Shown here: in pieces, positions 7,738-15,530 of the stretch
How the letters are laid out: every line of letters begins with the position of its first letter
Numbering within the stretch: the stretch's first letter is position 1
Assembly (NCBI RefSeq): GCF_003999975.1
Contig: NZ_RJAC01000002.1
Span: 558,001-622,000, forward strand
DNA length: 64,000 bases
Source of the DNA: Actinoplanes solisilvae
GTDB lineage: Bacteria; Actinomycetota; Actinomycetes; Mycobacteriales; Micromonosporaceae
Direction: 5' to 3'
The notes under the pieces: generated by a model
What the model was told of the DNA's origin: nothing
What the model saw: only the letters and a program-made list of their open reading frames with translations
Database searches by the model: none
Program-made: the position numbers and the translations under genes

Positions 7738-9933
7738 ATGACCATCCCCATCTCCTCCGCACCCGAGCGGAGACGCTCCCCCTGGCGCCTCGCCGCGATA
7801 GGTGGCCTCGTCGCCACCGTCGTAGCGGGTTACGCCGCCGCCACCGCGACCGGCGCCAGCGCCGCCGAGATCCTGCTCTCGCAGGGCCGGCCGGCCACCG
7901 CGTCGTCCACCGAGGCGGCCGGAGCCTACGCGGCCGCCGAGGCCGTCGACGGCAACACCGGCACTCGCTGGGCGTCGGCGTTCAGCGATCCGCAATGGCT
8001 TCAGGTCGATCTGGGCAGCTCGAAGGCGATCACCCGCGTCGAGCTGAACTGGGAGACCGCCGCCGGCAAGGCCTTCCAGATCCAGGTGTCCGACAACGCC
8101 AGCACCTGGACCAGCGTCTACTCGACCACGACCGGGACCGGAGGCAACCAGTCCCTCACGGTCAACGGCACCGGCCGCTACGTGCGCATGTACGGCACGC
8201 AGCGCACCACCGGCTACGGCTACTCGCTGTGGGAGTTCAAGGTCTTCGGCGACGACGGCGGCACCACCAACCCGACCATCCCGGGCGGTGGCAGCCTCGG
8301 CACGAACGTCGTGGTCTTCGACCCGTCGATGTCGAGCGCGACCATCCAGGCCCGCGCCGACCAGATCTTCGCGCAGCAGGAGCGGGCGCAGTTCGGCACC
8401 GGGCGCTACGTGCTCGCGTTCAAGCCGGGCACCTACAACAACCTGAACATCCAGGTCGGTTTCTACACGTCGATCGTCGGCCTCGGGCAGAACCCGCAGG
8501 ACGTACGCATCAACGGCGACATCACCGTCGACGCGGGCTGGTTCAACGGCAACGCCACCCAGAACTTCTGGCGCAGCACCGAGAACGTGTCGGTCTACCC
8601 GGTGAACGGCACCAACCGCTGGGCCGTCTCGCAGGCCGCCCCGTTCCGCCGCATGGACATTCACGGAAACCTGAACCTGGCCCCCAACGGCTACGGCTGG
8701 GCGTCCGGCGGTTACATCTCCGACTCGCGGATCAGCGGCAGCGAGGGTCAGTACTCGCAGCAGCAGTGGTTCACCCGCGACAGCACGATCGGCTCGAACA
8801 CGAACGCCGTGTGGAACCAGACCTTCGTCGGCGTGCAGGGCGCTCCGGCCGCGTCGTACCCCACCCCGCCGTACACGGTCATCGGTCAGACCCCGGTGAT
8901 CCGCGAGAAGCCGTACCTCTACCAGAGCGGCAGCGACTACGCCGTCTTCGTGCCGAACCTGCGCACCAACACGTCCGGCGCGACCTGGATCAACGGCAAC
9001 ACCCCGGGTTCGTCGATCCCGCTGTCGCAGTTCTACGTGGCCAAGCCCGGTGACACCGCCGCGCGGATCAACCAGGCGCTCGCCCAGGGCCTGAACCTGA
9101 TCTTCCAGCCCGGCATCTACCACATCAACCAGACGATCAACGTGAACCGCGCGAACACGGTCGTTCTCGGCCTCGGCTACGCCACGATCATCCCCGACAA
9201 CGGTGTCACCGCGATGCAGGTGGCCGATGTGGACGGTGTGAAGATCGCCGGCGTGCTCTTCGACGCGGGCACCACGAACTCGCCGAACCTGCTGGTCGTC
9301 GGCCCCTCGGGCAGCAACGCGAACCACGCCGCGAACCCGACGACGATCCAGGACGTCTTCTTCCGCATCGGCGGCTACATCGCCGGCAAGGCCACCAACA
9401 GCCTGCTCGTCAACAGCAACAACGTGATCATCGACCACATCTGGGCCTGGCGCGCCGATCACGGCAACGACGGCACCTACGGCTGGACGATCAACACGGC
9501 CGACAGCGGACTCATCGTGAACGGCAACAACGTGACCGCGTACGGCCTGTTCGTCGAGCACTACCAGAAGACCGAGGTCCTCTGGAACGGCAACGGCGGC
9601 CGCACGTACTTCCTGCAGAACGAGCAGCCCTACGACCCGCCGTCGAACGCCGCGTGGCGCAGTGACGGCGTGCTCGGCTACCCCGCCTACAAGGTCGCCG
9701 ACAGCGTCTCGACCCACGAGGCATGGGCGATGGGCAGCTACGCGTTCTTCAACGTCAACCCGAACGTCCACTCGGCCAACGGCTTCCAGGCCCCCACCCA
9801 CGGCGGCGTGAAGTTCCACAACATCTTCACGATCTCCCTGGCCAGCGGCACGATCGACCACGTCGTGAACAACATCGGCGCCCCCGCGACAGCCGCCAAC
9901 GTAGTCCCCTCCACCGTCACCAACTTCCCCTGA
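7738..9933 (+). CDS. Secreted discoidin-domain (F5/8 type C) and beta-helix protein
   Basis: A 731-residue exported protein, probably acting on a polysaccharide outside the cell. AAGGAGAA at 7727-7734 gives a near-ideal ribosome site for ATG 7738. Residues 1-42 form a long signal peptide (RRRSPW, hydrophobic core, ASA-A). Residues ~43-175 are an F5/8 type C or CBM32-like sugar-binding domain (ILLSQGRPATASS, VDGNTGTRWAS, WLQVDLGSSKAITRVEL, GYGYSLWEFKVFG). A Gly/Pro/Thr linker leads to about 550 residues of Asn/Gly-rich parallel beta-helix repeats of the kind seen in GH55-like enzymes. Proteins of this architecture are sometimes labelled 'adenylyl cyclase' in databases, which nothing here supports. 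No catalytic residue can be assigned from sequence alone. Operators upstream suggest sugar-responsive expression. Confidence 0.8.
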   Translation: MTIPISSAPERRRSPWRLAAIGGLVATVVAGYAAATATGASAAEILLSQGRPATASSTEAAGAYAAAEAVDGNTGTRWASAFSDPQWLQVDLGSSKAITRVELNWETAAGKAFQIQVSDNASTWTSVYSTTTGTGGNQSLTVNGTGRYVRMYGTQRTTGYGYSLWEFKVFGDDGGTTNPTIPGGGSLGTNVVVFDPSMSSATIQARADQIFAQQERAQFGTGRYVLAFKPGTYNNLNIQVGFYTSIVGLGQNPQDVRINGDITVDAGWFNGNATQNFWRSTENVSVYPVNGTNRWAVSQAAPFRRMDIHGNLNLAPNGYGWASGGYISDSRISGSEGQYSQQQWFTRDSTIGSNTNAVWNQTFVGVQGAPAASYPTPPYTVIGQTPVIREKPYLYQSGSDYAVFVPNLRTNTSGATWINGNTPGSSIPLSQFYVAKPGDTAARINQALAQGLNLIFQPGIYHINQTINVNRANTVVLGLGYATIIPDNGVTAMQVADVDGVKIAGVLFDAGTTNSPNLLVVGPSGSNANHAANPTTIQDVFFRIGGYIAGKATNSLLVNSNNVIIDHIWAWRADHGNDGTYGWTINTADSGLIVNGNNVTAYGLFVEHYQKTEVLWNGNGGRTYFLQNEQPYDPPSNAAWRSDGVLGYPAYKVADSVSTHEAWAMGSYAFFNVNPNVHSANGFQAPTHGGVKFHNIFTISLASGTIDHVVNNIGAPATAANVVPSTVTNFP

Positions 9934-9947
9934 TCCACTTCTGCAAG

Positions 9948-9990
9948 AGTGCGACGCCGCAGGCTTTCTGCGGCGTCGCACTTCTTTCCG
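9948..9990 (+). terminator. Rho-independent-type terminator
   Basis: A perfect 15-bp stem (arms 9948-9962 and 9968-9982, starting AGTGCGACG) with a 5-nt loop and TCTTTCC after it lies 14 nt past the stop of the secreted beta-helix gene. The rest of the gap to 10102 shows nothing I can name. Confidence 0.85.
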
Positions 9991-10101
9991 AGTACCCCAC
10001 GTCGCCGCCCTCAAAAGCACCGGGCTCGTTCCCGACGCTCCTCGCGATCCTTGAGCAACCCCGGGCCGCAGCGCGCCTTTCGCGCCACTGCATGGCCGGT
10101 G

Positions 10102-10749
10102 TCAGCGGATCTCGGAGTGACGGCCGGCCAGCCACTCCGCCAGCACCCGTGGCCGCTTCAGATAGACCTCGTGATCGTCAGCTCCGGCAACCCTCTCCGG
10201 CTGCTCGCCGATCAGCTTGGCCAGGCGCTCCGCGATGTCGAGGTGCATGGGGTCGGGCTGCTCGCTGACCGCGAGGATCACCTCCCCCGCCGGCAGATCG
10301 CCCACGCCGAACGACCGCCGGGTGAGCGGCCGCGCGTCGTCGCGCATGGCCGCCTCGGCGTTGCGCAGCGCGGCCCGCACCTCGGGCGCCTCGAAATCGG
10401 GCCGCCCCTCGGACAGCACGGTCAGCACAACCCGCCACGCGCCCTCCCAGTCTTCGGGGTGCGCAACCAGGTGAGCCTCGACCGGCTCCATGATCGCGGC
10501 GCGCGTCGCGTCGGCGTCGGGCAGCAGACCGAGAGCGGCCGGCTCCCAGGCAATGTCCTTCCCGGCGAGCTCGGGGTGGCGCTGGGCGAGGGCAAGCGCC
10601 GCCACCCCGCCGGAGCTGAACCCCAGAACGGTGACCGGCTCCAGCCGCAGACGCCGGATCAGGTCGGCGGCATCGTCCGCGTGCCGGTCGCCGCGATCGG
10701 TGGCCGACTGGCTTACCCGAGCTGCCAGATGCCTGCCGTCGCGCCTACA
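10102..10749 (-). pseudogene. Alpha/beta hydrolase lacking its N-terminal part
   Basis: The minus strand encodes the C-terminal three quarters of an alpha/beta hydrolase. The nucleophile elbow GFSSGG, the following VAALALAQRHPEL helix, a cap region and a final DDHEVYL segment carrying the likely catalytic histidine are all present. The usual first ~60 residues (first strands and oxyanion-hole HG motif) are absent. In their place the frame runs upstream into the 22-bp repeat array, giving a meaningless repetitive peptide (LQIERPGR... SQIEHRSV). Homology appears to start near codon RRDGR at about 10745. No lost N-terminal half is visible beyond the ATPase gene. I call it a remnant; translation from an internal start cannot be excluded. 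Confidence 0.65.
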
Positions 10750-10771
10750 CACACCATCCGACCTGGTACTC

Positions 10772-10919
10772 TTTCGATTCGCGACACTCCTATGTTCGAT
10801 TTGCGACGCCCTGACTTTCCATCTGCGGCGCCCCGGGCGTTCAATCTGCAGGGGTGGCAGCGTTCGATTTGTCGGCAAAGTTACTCAATGTGCGGGGATC
10901 CCTGTGTTCGATTTGTGAG
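10772..10919 (+). repeat. Seven direct repeats with 22-bp period (array 1)
   Basis: Seven copies of a 14-nt core, best form GTTCGATTTGCGAC, start at 10772, 10794, 10816, 10839, 10862, 10883 and 10906. Steps are 22, 22, 23, 23, 21 and 23 bp, with 7-9 nt of unrelated sequence between cores. All copies face the same way. The copy at 10794 is identical to one in array 2; those at 10816 and 10883 are the most degenerate. The array lies between the ATPase stop (10955) and the surviving part of the hydrolase. Confidence 0.8.
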
Positions 10920-10954
10920 GCGACGCCATGCCCCCCATCCGGCCATATCGAGCC

Positions 10955-12211
10955 TCAGATCCCCGAGGCGGCCTGCCAGAGCGCGCTGACCGGCATCGCG
11001 CGGAACTTGGGACCGAACGGCAACGTCGAGGTGCCGGTGTAGAGCACGATCCCAGCGAGAAAGTCGTCCGCGAGGCGATCGCTGAGTCGGCGTAGCCCGC
11101 GAAAATCGTCCGTGCCCACGGTTGAGGCAGCCTTGACCTCGATCCCGACAACCTGCCCCGACCTGTTCTCCAGCACCGCGTCGACTTCGTACTTGTTGTG
11201 ATCGCGATAGTGGGACAGCTCCGCTCTTTCTGTGGACCAGGAGAGTTGGCGGGCCAGCTCGGACAGGACGAACGACTCCAGCAGAGGTCCAAACGGCGCA
11301 CCCGGCCGAAGCAACCCACGACTACTGACGGCAAGCTCGTTGGCGGCGAGCCCGGAGTCGACGAAGATGAGCTTTGGCGCCGCCGTGGCGCGCGTGCCGA
11401 GATTGCGAGACCAGCCGGGGATTCGCTTGACGAGGAAGATCTCCTCTAAGGCTTGCAGGTAACGCGTGATTGTCGGCCGGCTCAATCCAAGCGCGGTTTC
11501 GAGGGAGTTGGCGGCTATCACCGTCGCGGATCTGGCGGCAAGCAGGCGGACGAGATTGCGCAGTGCGCCTTTGTGCTGGATGTCGGAAAGTTGCCGGACA
11601 TCGCGATCAATCAGCGCCTGCACGTAGCCATCGAAAAATCTCTGCCGACGACCGGCATCGTTGCGAAAGACCGCCTCAGGTAGGCCACCACGCACGATCC
11701 GATCGGCATATTCGGCACGGGTGACGGTCGACTCGTGTCGCACCTCGGGGCCGCGCGCGAAGATCGCGTCGATGAATCCGTCTGGCTCGCCGTCGAGCTC
11801 GCCCTGGGAGAAGGGCCAAAGTTGGATGGTTTCCATGCGGCCGGGGAGGGCGTCAGGAGCAGCGATCATGCCAAACAATTTGGAAGAGCCTGTGAGGAGG
11901 AAGCGGCCGGGACGAGGGTCCTCGTCGACGGAAGCCTTGATGGCCAGCAAGAGCTCGGGAGCGCGCTGGATCTCATCGATGACCAGCAGCTCCGGGGAGT
12001 CGACAAACCCGACTGGATCGGCGACGGCAGCAGCCCGGTCCTGAGCCTTGTCCAGGTCGCGTCGCTCCGCTGAGCGGTCGCCGGCGACCACTCGAACCAG
12101 CGTGCTCTTGCCGGCTTGACGTGCCCCACTGATCAACACGACGCGGGTGTCAGCAAGCGCGGCATGCACTTGGCGCGCAGCGTGACGTGGGATCAGGTGT
12201 GGCGTCGGCAC
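10955..12211 (-). CDS. AAA_14/DUF4143 ATPase with nuclease-like C-terminal fold
   Basis: A 418-residue protein of the widespread but poorly understood AAA_14-DUF4143 family. The ATPase part shows Walker A GARQAGKST (29-37), Walker B LLVIDEIQ (75-82) and a sensor-like FLLTGSS (104-110). A winged-helix-like segment (SLETALGLSRPTITRYLQALEE) follows. The C-terminal half carries the PD-(D/E)xK-like signature EVDAVL...GIEVKAA (about 339-362). Family members have been suggested to act in mobile or toxin-antitoxin-like contexts; the biochemical role is not settled. It is a single gene on the minus strand, bounded on both sides by the 22-bp repeats. A TAGAAT box 5 nt before the GTG suggests a leaderless mRNA. 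Confidence 0.85.
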   Translation of the reverse strand: MPTPHLIPRHAARQVHAALADTRVVLISGARQAGKSTLVRVVAGDRSAERRDLDKAQDRAAAVADPVGFVDSPELLVIDEIQRAPELLLAIKASVDEDPRPGRFLLTGSSKLFGMIAAPDALPGRMETIQLWPFSQGELDGEPDGFIDAIFARGPEVRHESTVTRAEYADRIVRGGLPEAVFRNDAGRRQRFFDGYVQALIDRDVRQLSDIQHKGALRNLVRLLAARSATVIAANSLETALGLSRPTITRYLQALEEIFLVKRIPGWSRNLGTRATAAPKLIFVDSGLAANELAVSSRGLLRPGAPFGPLLESFVLSELARQLSWSTERAELSHYRDHNKYEVDAVLENRSGQVVGIEVKAASTVGTDDFRGLRRLSDRLADDFLAGIVLYTGTSTLPFGPKFRAMPVSALWQAASGI

Positions 12212-12216
12212 ACCTC

Positions 12217-12246
12217 ATTCTACCTGCGTTCTTTTCAGTATGCGAG
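12217..12246 (-). promoter_or_regulatory. Predicted leaderless promoter of the ATPase gene
   Basis: On the minus strand TAGAAT (12222-12217) ends 5 nt before the GTG at 12211, so transcription would start at or within a base of the start codon. The -35 position falls inside the first unit of repeat array 2 and has no consensus hexamer, which hints that a factor bound to the repeats controls this promoter. Box identity is by eye. Confidence 0.45.
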
Positions 12247-12312
12247 CGACATGCTTTCGATCTGCGATCCATGGGTGTTCGATTTGCGACACCGCGACGT
12301 TCGATTTGCGGG
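12232..12312 (+). repeat. Four direct repeats with 22-bp period (array 2)
   Basis: Cores related to GTTCGATTTGCGAC start at 12232 (degenerate), 12255, 12277 (exact) and 12299, in steps of 23, 22 and 22 bp, all in the same orientation as array 1. The array fills the space between the ATPase start (12211) and the LacI-gene stop (12346). Confidence 0.8.
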
Positions 12313-12345
12313 CGCTTTGCTCCCCTGGGGCGTCGGTGCCGTGCT

Positions 12346-13332
12346 TCAAAGCTCACCGGAGCCGCGGGGGATAAGTGTTGTGGGGATGCGGATCTCGCGG
12401 GGTGGGCCGGTGTGGCCCTCGATGCGTTCGAAGAGGGACAGGGCGGCCGTGCGGCCCAGACGGGCCGGGTCCTGGGCGACGACCGTGATCGGTGGGTCGA
12501 GCAGGTCGGCCATCGGGAAATCGTCGAAGCCGACGAGGGCGATGCGGTGCTGGCGGCCCAGATGGCGCAGCGCCCGTACGGCTCCGATCGTGGCCATGCT
12601 GTGGGCGGCGAAGATGGCCGTGGCGGAGGACGGGCCGCGCAGCACGGCGACCGTGGCCCGTTCGGCGGCGGTCAGATCGTGCAGATCGTGCACCGCCGGG
12701 CCGGCTCGATGACCGAGGGCCCGCTGGTAGCCCAGAAACCGCTCCCGCGCCGTGGATAGTCGCAGGTTGGCGCCCAGATAGGCGATCCGCCGGTGCCCGC
12801 GGGCGATCAGATGGCGTACGGCTCCGGCCGCCCCGGAGACGTTCGTCGAAACCACCGTGTCGCCCGTGGCGCCGGTCGGGAGGCGGTCGACGAAGACCAC
12901 GGGCATGTCCACGTGGAATGCGAGGTGGTCGAGGTCGGCGCCGGTCGGGGCGAGGATCAGGCCGTCGGTCTGCCGCTCGGCGAAGGCCGCGGCCAGGTCT
13001 CGTTCGCGGGCCGGGTCCTGATCGAGGCTGCCGGTGAGCACGTGGATGCCGCGGGCGCGCGCCTGGTCCTCGATGGCCCGGTGCACCGCGGCCGAGAACG
13101 GGTGGGACACGTCGTCGAGCAGCACGCCGATGGTCCTGGTGCGACGGTCGTTGCGGCGCAGCATGCTGGCGCCCAGGTGGGGCCGATAGTCGAGCGTCTC
13201 GACCGCGGCCCGCACCTTGGCGGCCAGGTCGGGCGCGACCGTCGTCTCGCCGTTGACCACGCGGGACACGGTTTTCAGGCTTACCCCGGCGGCGCGGGCG
13301 ACGTCGTTCATGGTTGGCCGTTGCGGTGTCAT
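12346..13332 (-). CDS. LacI-family transcriptional repressor
   Basis: A 328-residue DNA-binding repressor. The N-terminal helix-turn-helix and hinge are clear (TMNDVARAAGVSLKTVSRVV, residues 7-26, then NGETTVAP). The rest is a periplasmic-binding-protein-like effector domain (RTIGVLLDDVSHPFSAAVHRA, DGLILAPTG, HRRIAYLGA, ALVGFDDFPMADLL). The start at 13332 is set by GGAGG seven nt upstream; a longer frame from 13371 lacks such a site. The gene is divergent from the fructose/ribose-type ABC importer, and the shared 132-bp gap holds two adjacent palindromes, so it very likely represses that operon and releases it when sugar binds. Confidence 0.9.
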   Translation of the reverse strand: MTPQRPTMNDVARAAGVSLKTVSRVVNGETTVAPDLAAKVRAAVETLDYRPHLGASMLRRNDRRTRTIGVLLDDVSHPFSAAVHRAIEDQARARGIHVLTGSLDQDPARERDLAAAFAERQTDGLILAPTGADLDHLAFHVDMPVVFVDRLPTGATGDTVVSTNVSGAAGAVRHLIARGHRRIAYLGANLRLSTARERFLGYQRALGHRAGPAVHDLHDLTAAERATVAVLRGPSSATAIFAAHSMATIGAVRALRHLGRQHRIALVGFDDFPMADLLDPPITVVAQDPARLGRTAALSLFERIEGHTGPPREIRIPTTLIPRGSGEL

Positions 13333-13386
13333 CCGTTGACCTCCATCGATGTTGATCACGGTGCGCAACATCTTGGAGACTCATTG

Positions 13387-13451
13387 TTGACATGGAGTAA
13401 ACCCGGGAGTCTACTGCGAGACAACGTTGTCTCTCGATTTAGCTAAATCGA
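13387..13451 (+). promoter_or_regulatory. Promoter with two abutting palindromic operators
   Basis: TTGACA (13387-13392), a 17-nt spacer and TCTACT (13410-13415) form a sigma-70-like promoter for the ABC operon. The predicted start point lies in GAGACAACGTTGTCTC (13418-13433), a perfect 16-bp palindrome with a LacI-type central CG. It is followed without a gap by TCGATTTAGCTAAATCGA (13434-13451), a perfect 18-bp palindrome of different sequence. One or both should be the operator of the divergent LacI gene. Confidence 0.65.
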
Positions 13452-13464
13452 TTGTGGAGGAGAC

Positions 13465-14514
13465 ATGCGCGATCCAACCATGTCCCGGGCAGGAAGGATG
13501 GTGGCCGCGGGCTGCGTGGTGACTCTGGTCCTCGGCTCGGCCGCGGCATGCAACCGCGGCACCGGCGAGGACGTCGTCGGCCTGATCACGAAGACCGACA
13601 CCAACCCGTTCTTCGTCCAGATGCGACGCGGCGCCCAGGACGCGGCCAAGGCCCAGGGCGTCGAGCTGCAGAGCTTCGCCGGCAAACAGGACGGCGACAA
13701 CGAAGCGCAGGTGCAGGCGATCGAGAACCTGATGTCCTTCGGGGCCAAGGGCTTCCTGATCACGCCGAACGACTCGAAGGCGATCGTGCCCTCCATCGAC
13801 AAGGCGCACGAGCTGGACATGCTGGTGATCGCGCTGGACACGCCGGTCGACCCGCCGAACGCCGCCGACGCCACCTTCGCCACCGACAACTACCAGGCCG
13901 GCAAGCTGATCGGGCAGTGGGCGAAGACGAAGTTCGAGAAGGACGGCAAGCAGGCGAAGATCGCCATGCTCGACCTCAACGCGAACCAGGTCTCCGTCGA
14001 CGTCAAGCGTGACCAGGGCTTCCTCGACGGCTTCGGCATCGACGTGGGCGACCCGAACCGGATCGGCGACGAGAACGACCCGCGCATCGCCGGTCACGAC
14101 GTCACCGACGGCGCCGAGGAGGGCGGCCGGACCGCGATGGAGAACCTGCTGCAGAAGGACTCGACGATCAACCTGGTCTACACGATCAACGAGCCCGCGG
14201 CCGCGGGGGCGTACGAGGCCCTGAAGTCGGCCGGCCGGGACAAGGACGTCGTCATCGTCTCGGTCGACGGCGGCTGCCCGGGAGTCGACAACGTCGCCAA
14301 GGGCGTCATCGGCGCGACCTCGATGCAGTTCCCGCTCAAGATGGCGCAGCTCGGCATCGACGCCATCGCCGCCTACGCCAAGGACGGCACCAAGCCGCAG
14401 GCGACCCCCGGCAAGGACTTCTTCGACACCGGGACCCAACTGATCACCGACGACCCGCAGTCCGGCGTGGAATCCAAGGATTCCGCGTGGGGCAAGCAGA
14501 ACTGTTGGGGCTGA
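13465..14514 (+). CDS. Sugar ABC transporter substrate-binding lipoprotein (fructose/ribose type)
   Basis: A 349-residue type-1 periplasmic-binding-protein-like lipoprotein. The N-terminus has a signal peptide ending at the lipobox SAAAC. Then come [20 protein letters not shown], the ligand-domain segments [16 protein letters not shown] and [10 protein letters not shown], and a C-terminal [16 protein letters not shown] and [10 protein letters not shown], the pattern of fructose- and ribose-binding proteins (FrcB, RbsB). GGAGGAG at 13456-13462 gives a strong ribosome site. First gene of a three-gene importer (binding protein, permease, ATPase) controlled by the divergent LacI regulator. The precise sugar is unknown; no kinase or isomerase is linked. 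Confidence 0.88.
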   Translation: MRDPTMSRAGRMVAAGCVVTLVLGSAAACNRGTGEDVVGLITKTDTNPFFVQMRRGAQDAAKAQGVELQSFAGKQDGDNEAQVQAIENLMSFGAKGFLITPNDSKAIVPSIDKAHELDMLVIALDTPVDPPNAADATFATDNYQAGKLIGQWAKTKFEKDGKQAKIAMLDLNANQVSVDVKRDQGFLDGFGIDVGDPNRIGDENDPRIAGHDVTDGAEEGGRTAMENLLQKDSTINLVYTINEPAAAGAYEALKSAGRDKDVVIVSVDGGCPGVDNVAKGVIGATSMQFPLKMAQLGIDAIAAYAKDGTKPQATPGKDFFDTGTQLITDDPQSGVESKDSAWGKQNCWG

Positions 14515-14516
14515 TA

Positions 14517-15530
14517 ATGGCGACTGCCACCGCTGACTTCGATGTGCGTGGGCGCGACTCGCTCGGGCTGCGCATCCAACACCTCCTGCACTCCAACCCG
14601 ATCCTCGGGCCGCTGGCCGTGCTGCTCGTCGCGATCATCGCCTTCTCGATCGTCAACGGGCGCTTCTTCACGGCGACGAACCTCTCCCTGGTCCTGCAAC
14701 AGGTCACGGTCATCGCCACCCTGGCCCTCGGGCAAACCCTGATCATCCTGACCGCGGGCATCGACCTGTCGGCCGGCGCGATCGCGGTCTTCTCGTCGAT
14801 CCTCATGGCCACGTTCTGCGTCGACGCCGGTGTGCCCGGCATCATCGCCCTGCTGCTCGGCTTCGCCTGCGGCACCGCGATGGGCGCGCTCAACGGCTTC
14901 CTGGTGACTCGGATAAAACTGCCGCCGTTCATCGTCACGCTGGGCACGCTGACCATCTTCTTCTCGCTCAACGCGGTGGTCAGCAACAGCGAGACCGTAC
15001 GAGGGTCGGACATGCCCTCGCTGATGACCTGGACCGGCAACTCGATCCCGATCGGCAACTTCCGGTTGACGTACGGCTCGATCATCATGCTGTTGCTGTT
15101 CGGGTTCTTCTTCTACGCGCTCAGCCGCACCGCCTGGGGCAAGCACGTCTACGCGACCGGTGACGACGCCGAGGCCGCTCGCCTCGCCGGCATCCGTACG
15201 AGCCGCGTGCTGTTCTCGGTCTACACGGTGGCCGGCCTGCTCTACGCGATCGGCGGCTGGATCCTCATCGGCCGGCTCGCCTCGGCCAGCCCCAACGTCG
15301 GCATCGAGTACAACCTCGACTCGATCACCGCGGTCGTGCTCGGCGGCACCAGCCTGTTCGGCGGCCGCGGTGCTGTTCTCGGCACGCTGGTCGGCGCTCT
15401 GATCGTCGGCGTGTTCCGCAACGGCCTGCAGCTCGGTGGCGTCGAGGTGGTCTGGCAGGGCTTCGCGATCGGCCTGCTGGTGCTGGTCGCCGTGTCGCTC
15501 GACCAGTGGATCAGGAAGGTGAAGACATGA
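14517..15530 (+). CDS. Sugar ABC transporter permease (FrcC/RbsC type)
   Basis: A 337-residue BPD_transp_2 permease with about ten hydrophobic helices. Conserved elements are LALGQTLIILTAGIDLSAGA near residue 75, the coupling loop GKHVYATGDDAEAARLAGIR near 210, and VVLGGTSLFGGRGAVLGTLV near 275. The ATG at 14517 follows the binding-protein stop by 2 nt; an upstream in-frame start would overlap that gene and is less likely. The gene ends in an ATGA overlap with the ATPase. It forms the membrane channel, presumably as a homodimer because only one permease is encoded. Confidence 0.9.
   Translation: MATATADFDVRGRDSLGLRIQHLLHSNPILGPLAVLLVAIIAFSIVNGRFFTATNLSLVLQQVTVIATLALGQTLIILTAGIDLSAGAIAVFSSILMATFCVDAGVPGIIALLLGFACGTAMGALNGFLVTRIKLPPFIVTLGTLTIFFSLNAVVSNSETVRGSDMPSLMTWTGNSIPIGNFRLTYGSIIMLLLFGFFFYALSRTAWGKHVYATGDDAEAARLAGIRTSRVLFSVYTVAGLLYAIGGWILIGRLASASPNVGIEYNLDSITAVVLGGTSLFGGRGAVLGTLVGALIVGVFRNGLQLGGVEVVWQGFAIGLLVLVAVSLDQWIRKVKT

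Noticed and set aside
7738..9933. Naming the discoidin/beta-helix protein an adenylyl cyclase
   Set aside because: This database label exists for similar proteins, but there is no cyclase motif and the protein is exported.
10772..10919. The 22-bp comb as a CRISPR array
   Set aside because: Cores are only about 14 nt and degenerate, fillers are 7-9 nt, and no cas genes are present.
10772..12312. T-loop-like GTTCGA strings as tRNA genes
   Set aside because: They belong to the 22-bp repeats; no cloverleaf or CCA-end partner sequences are near.
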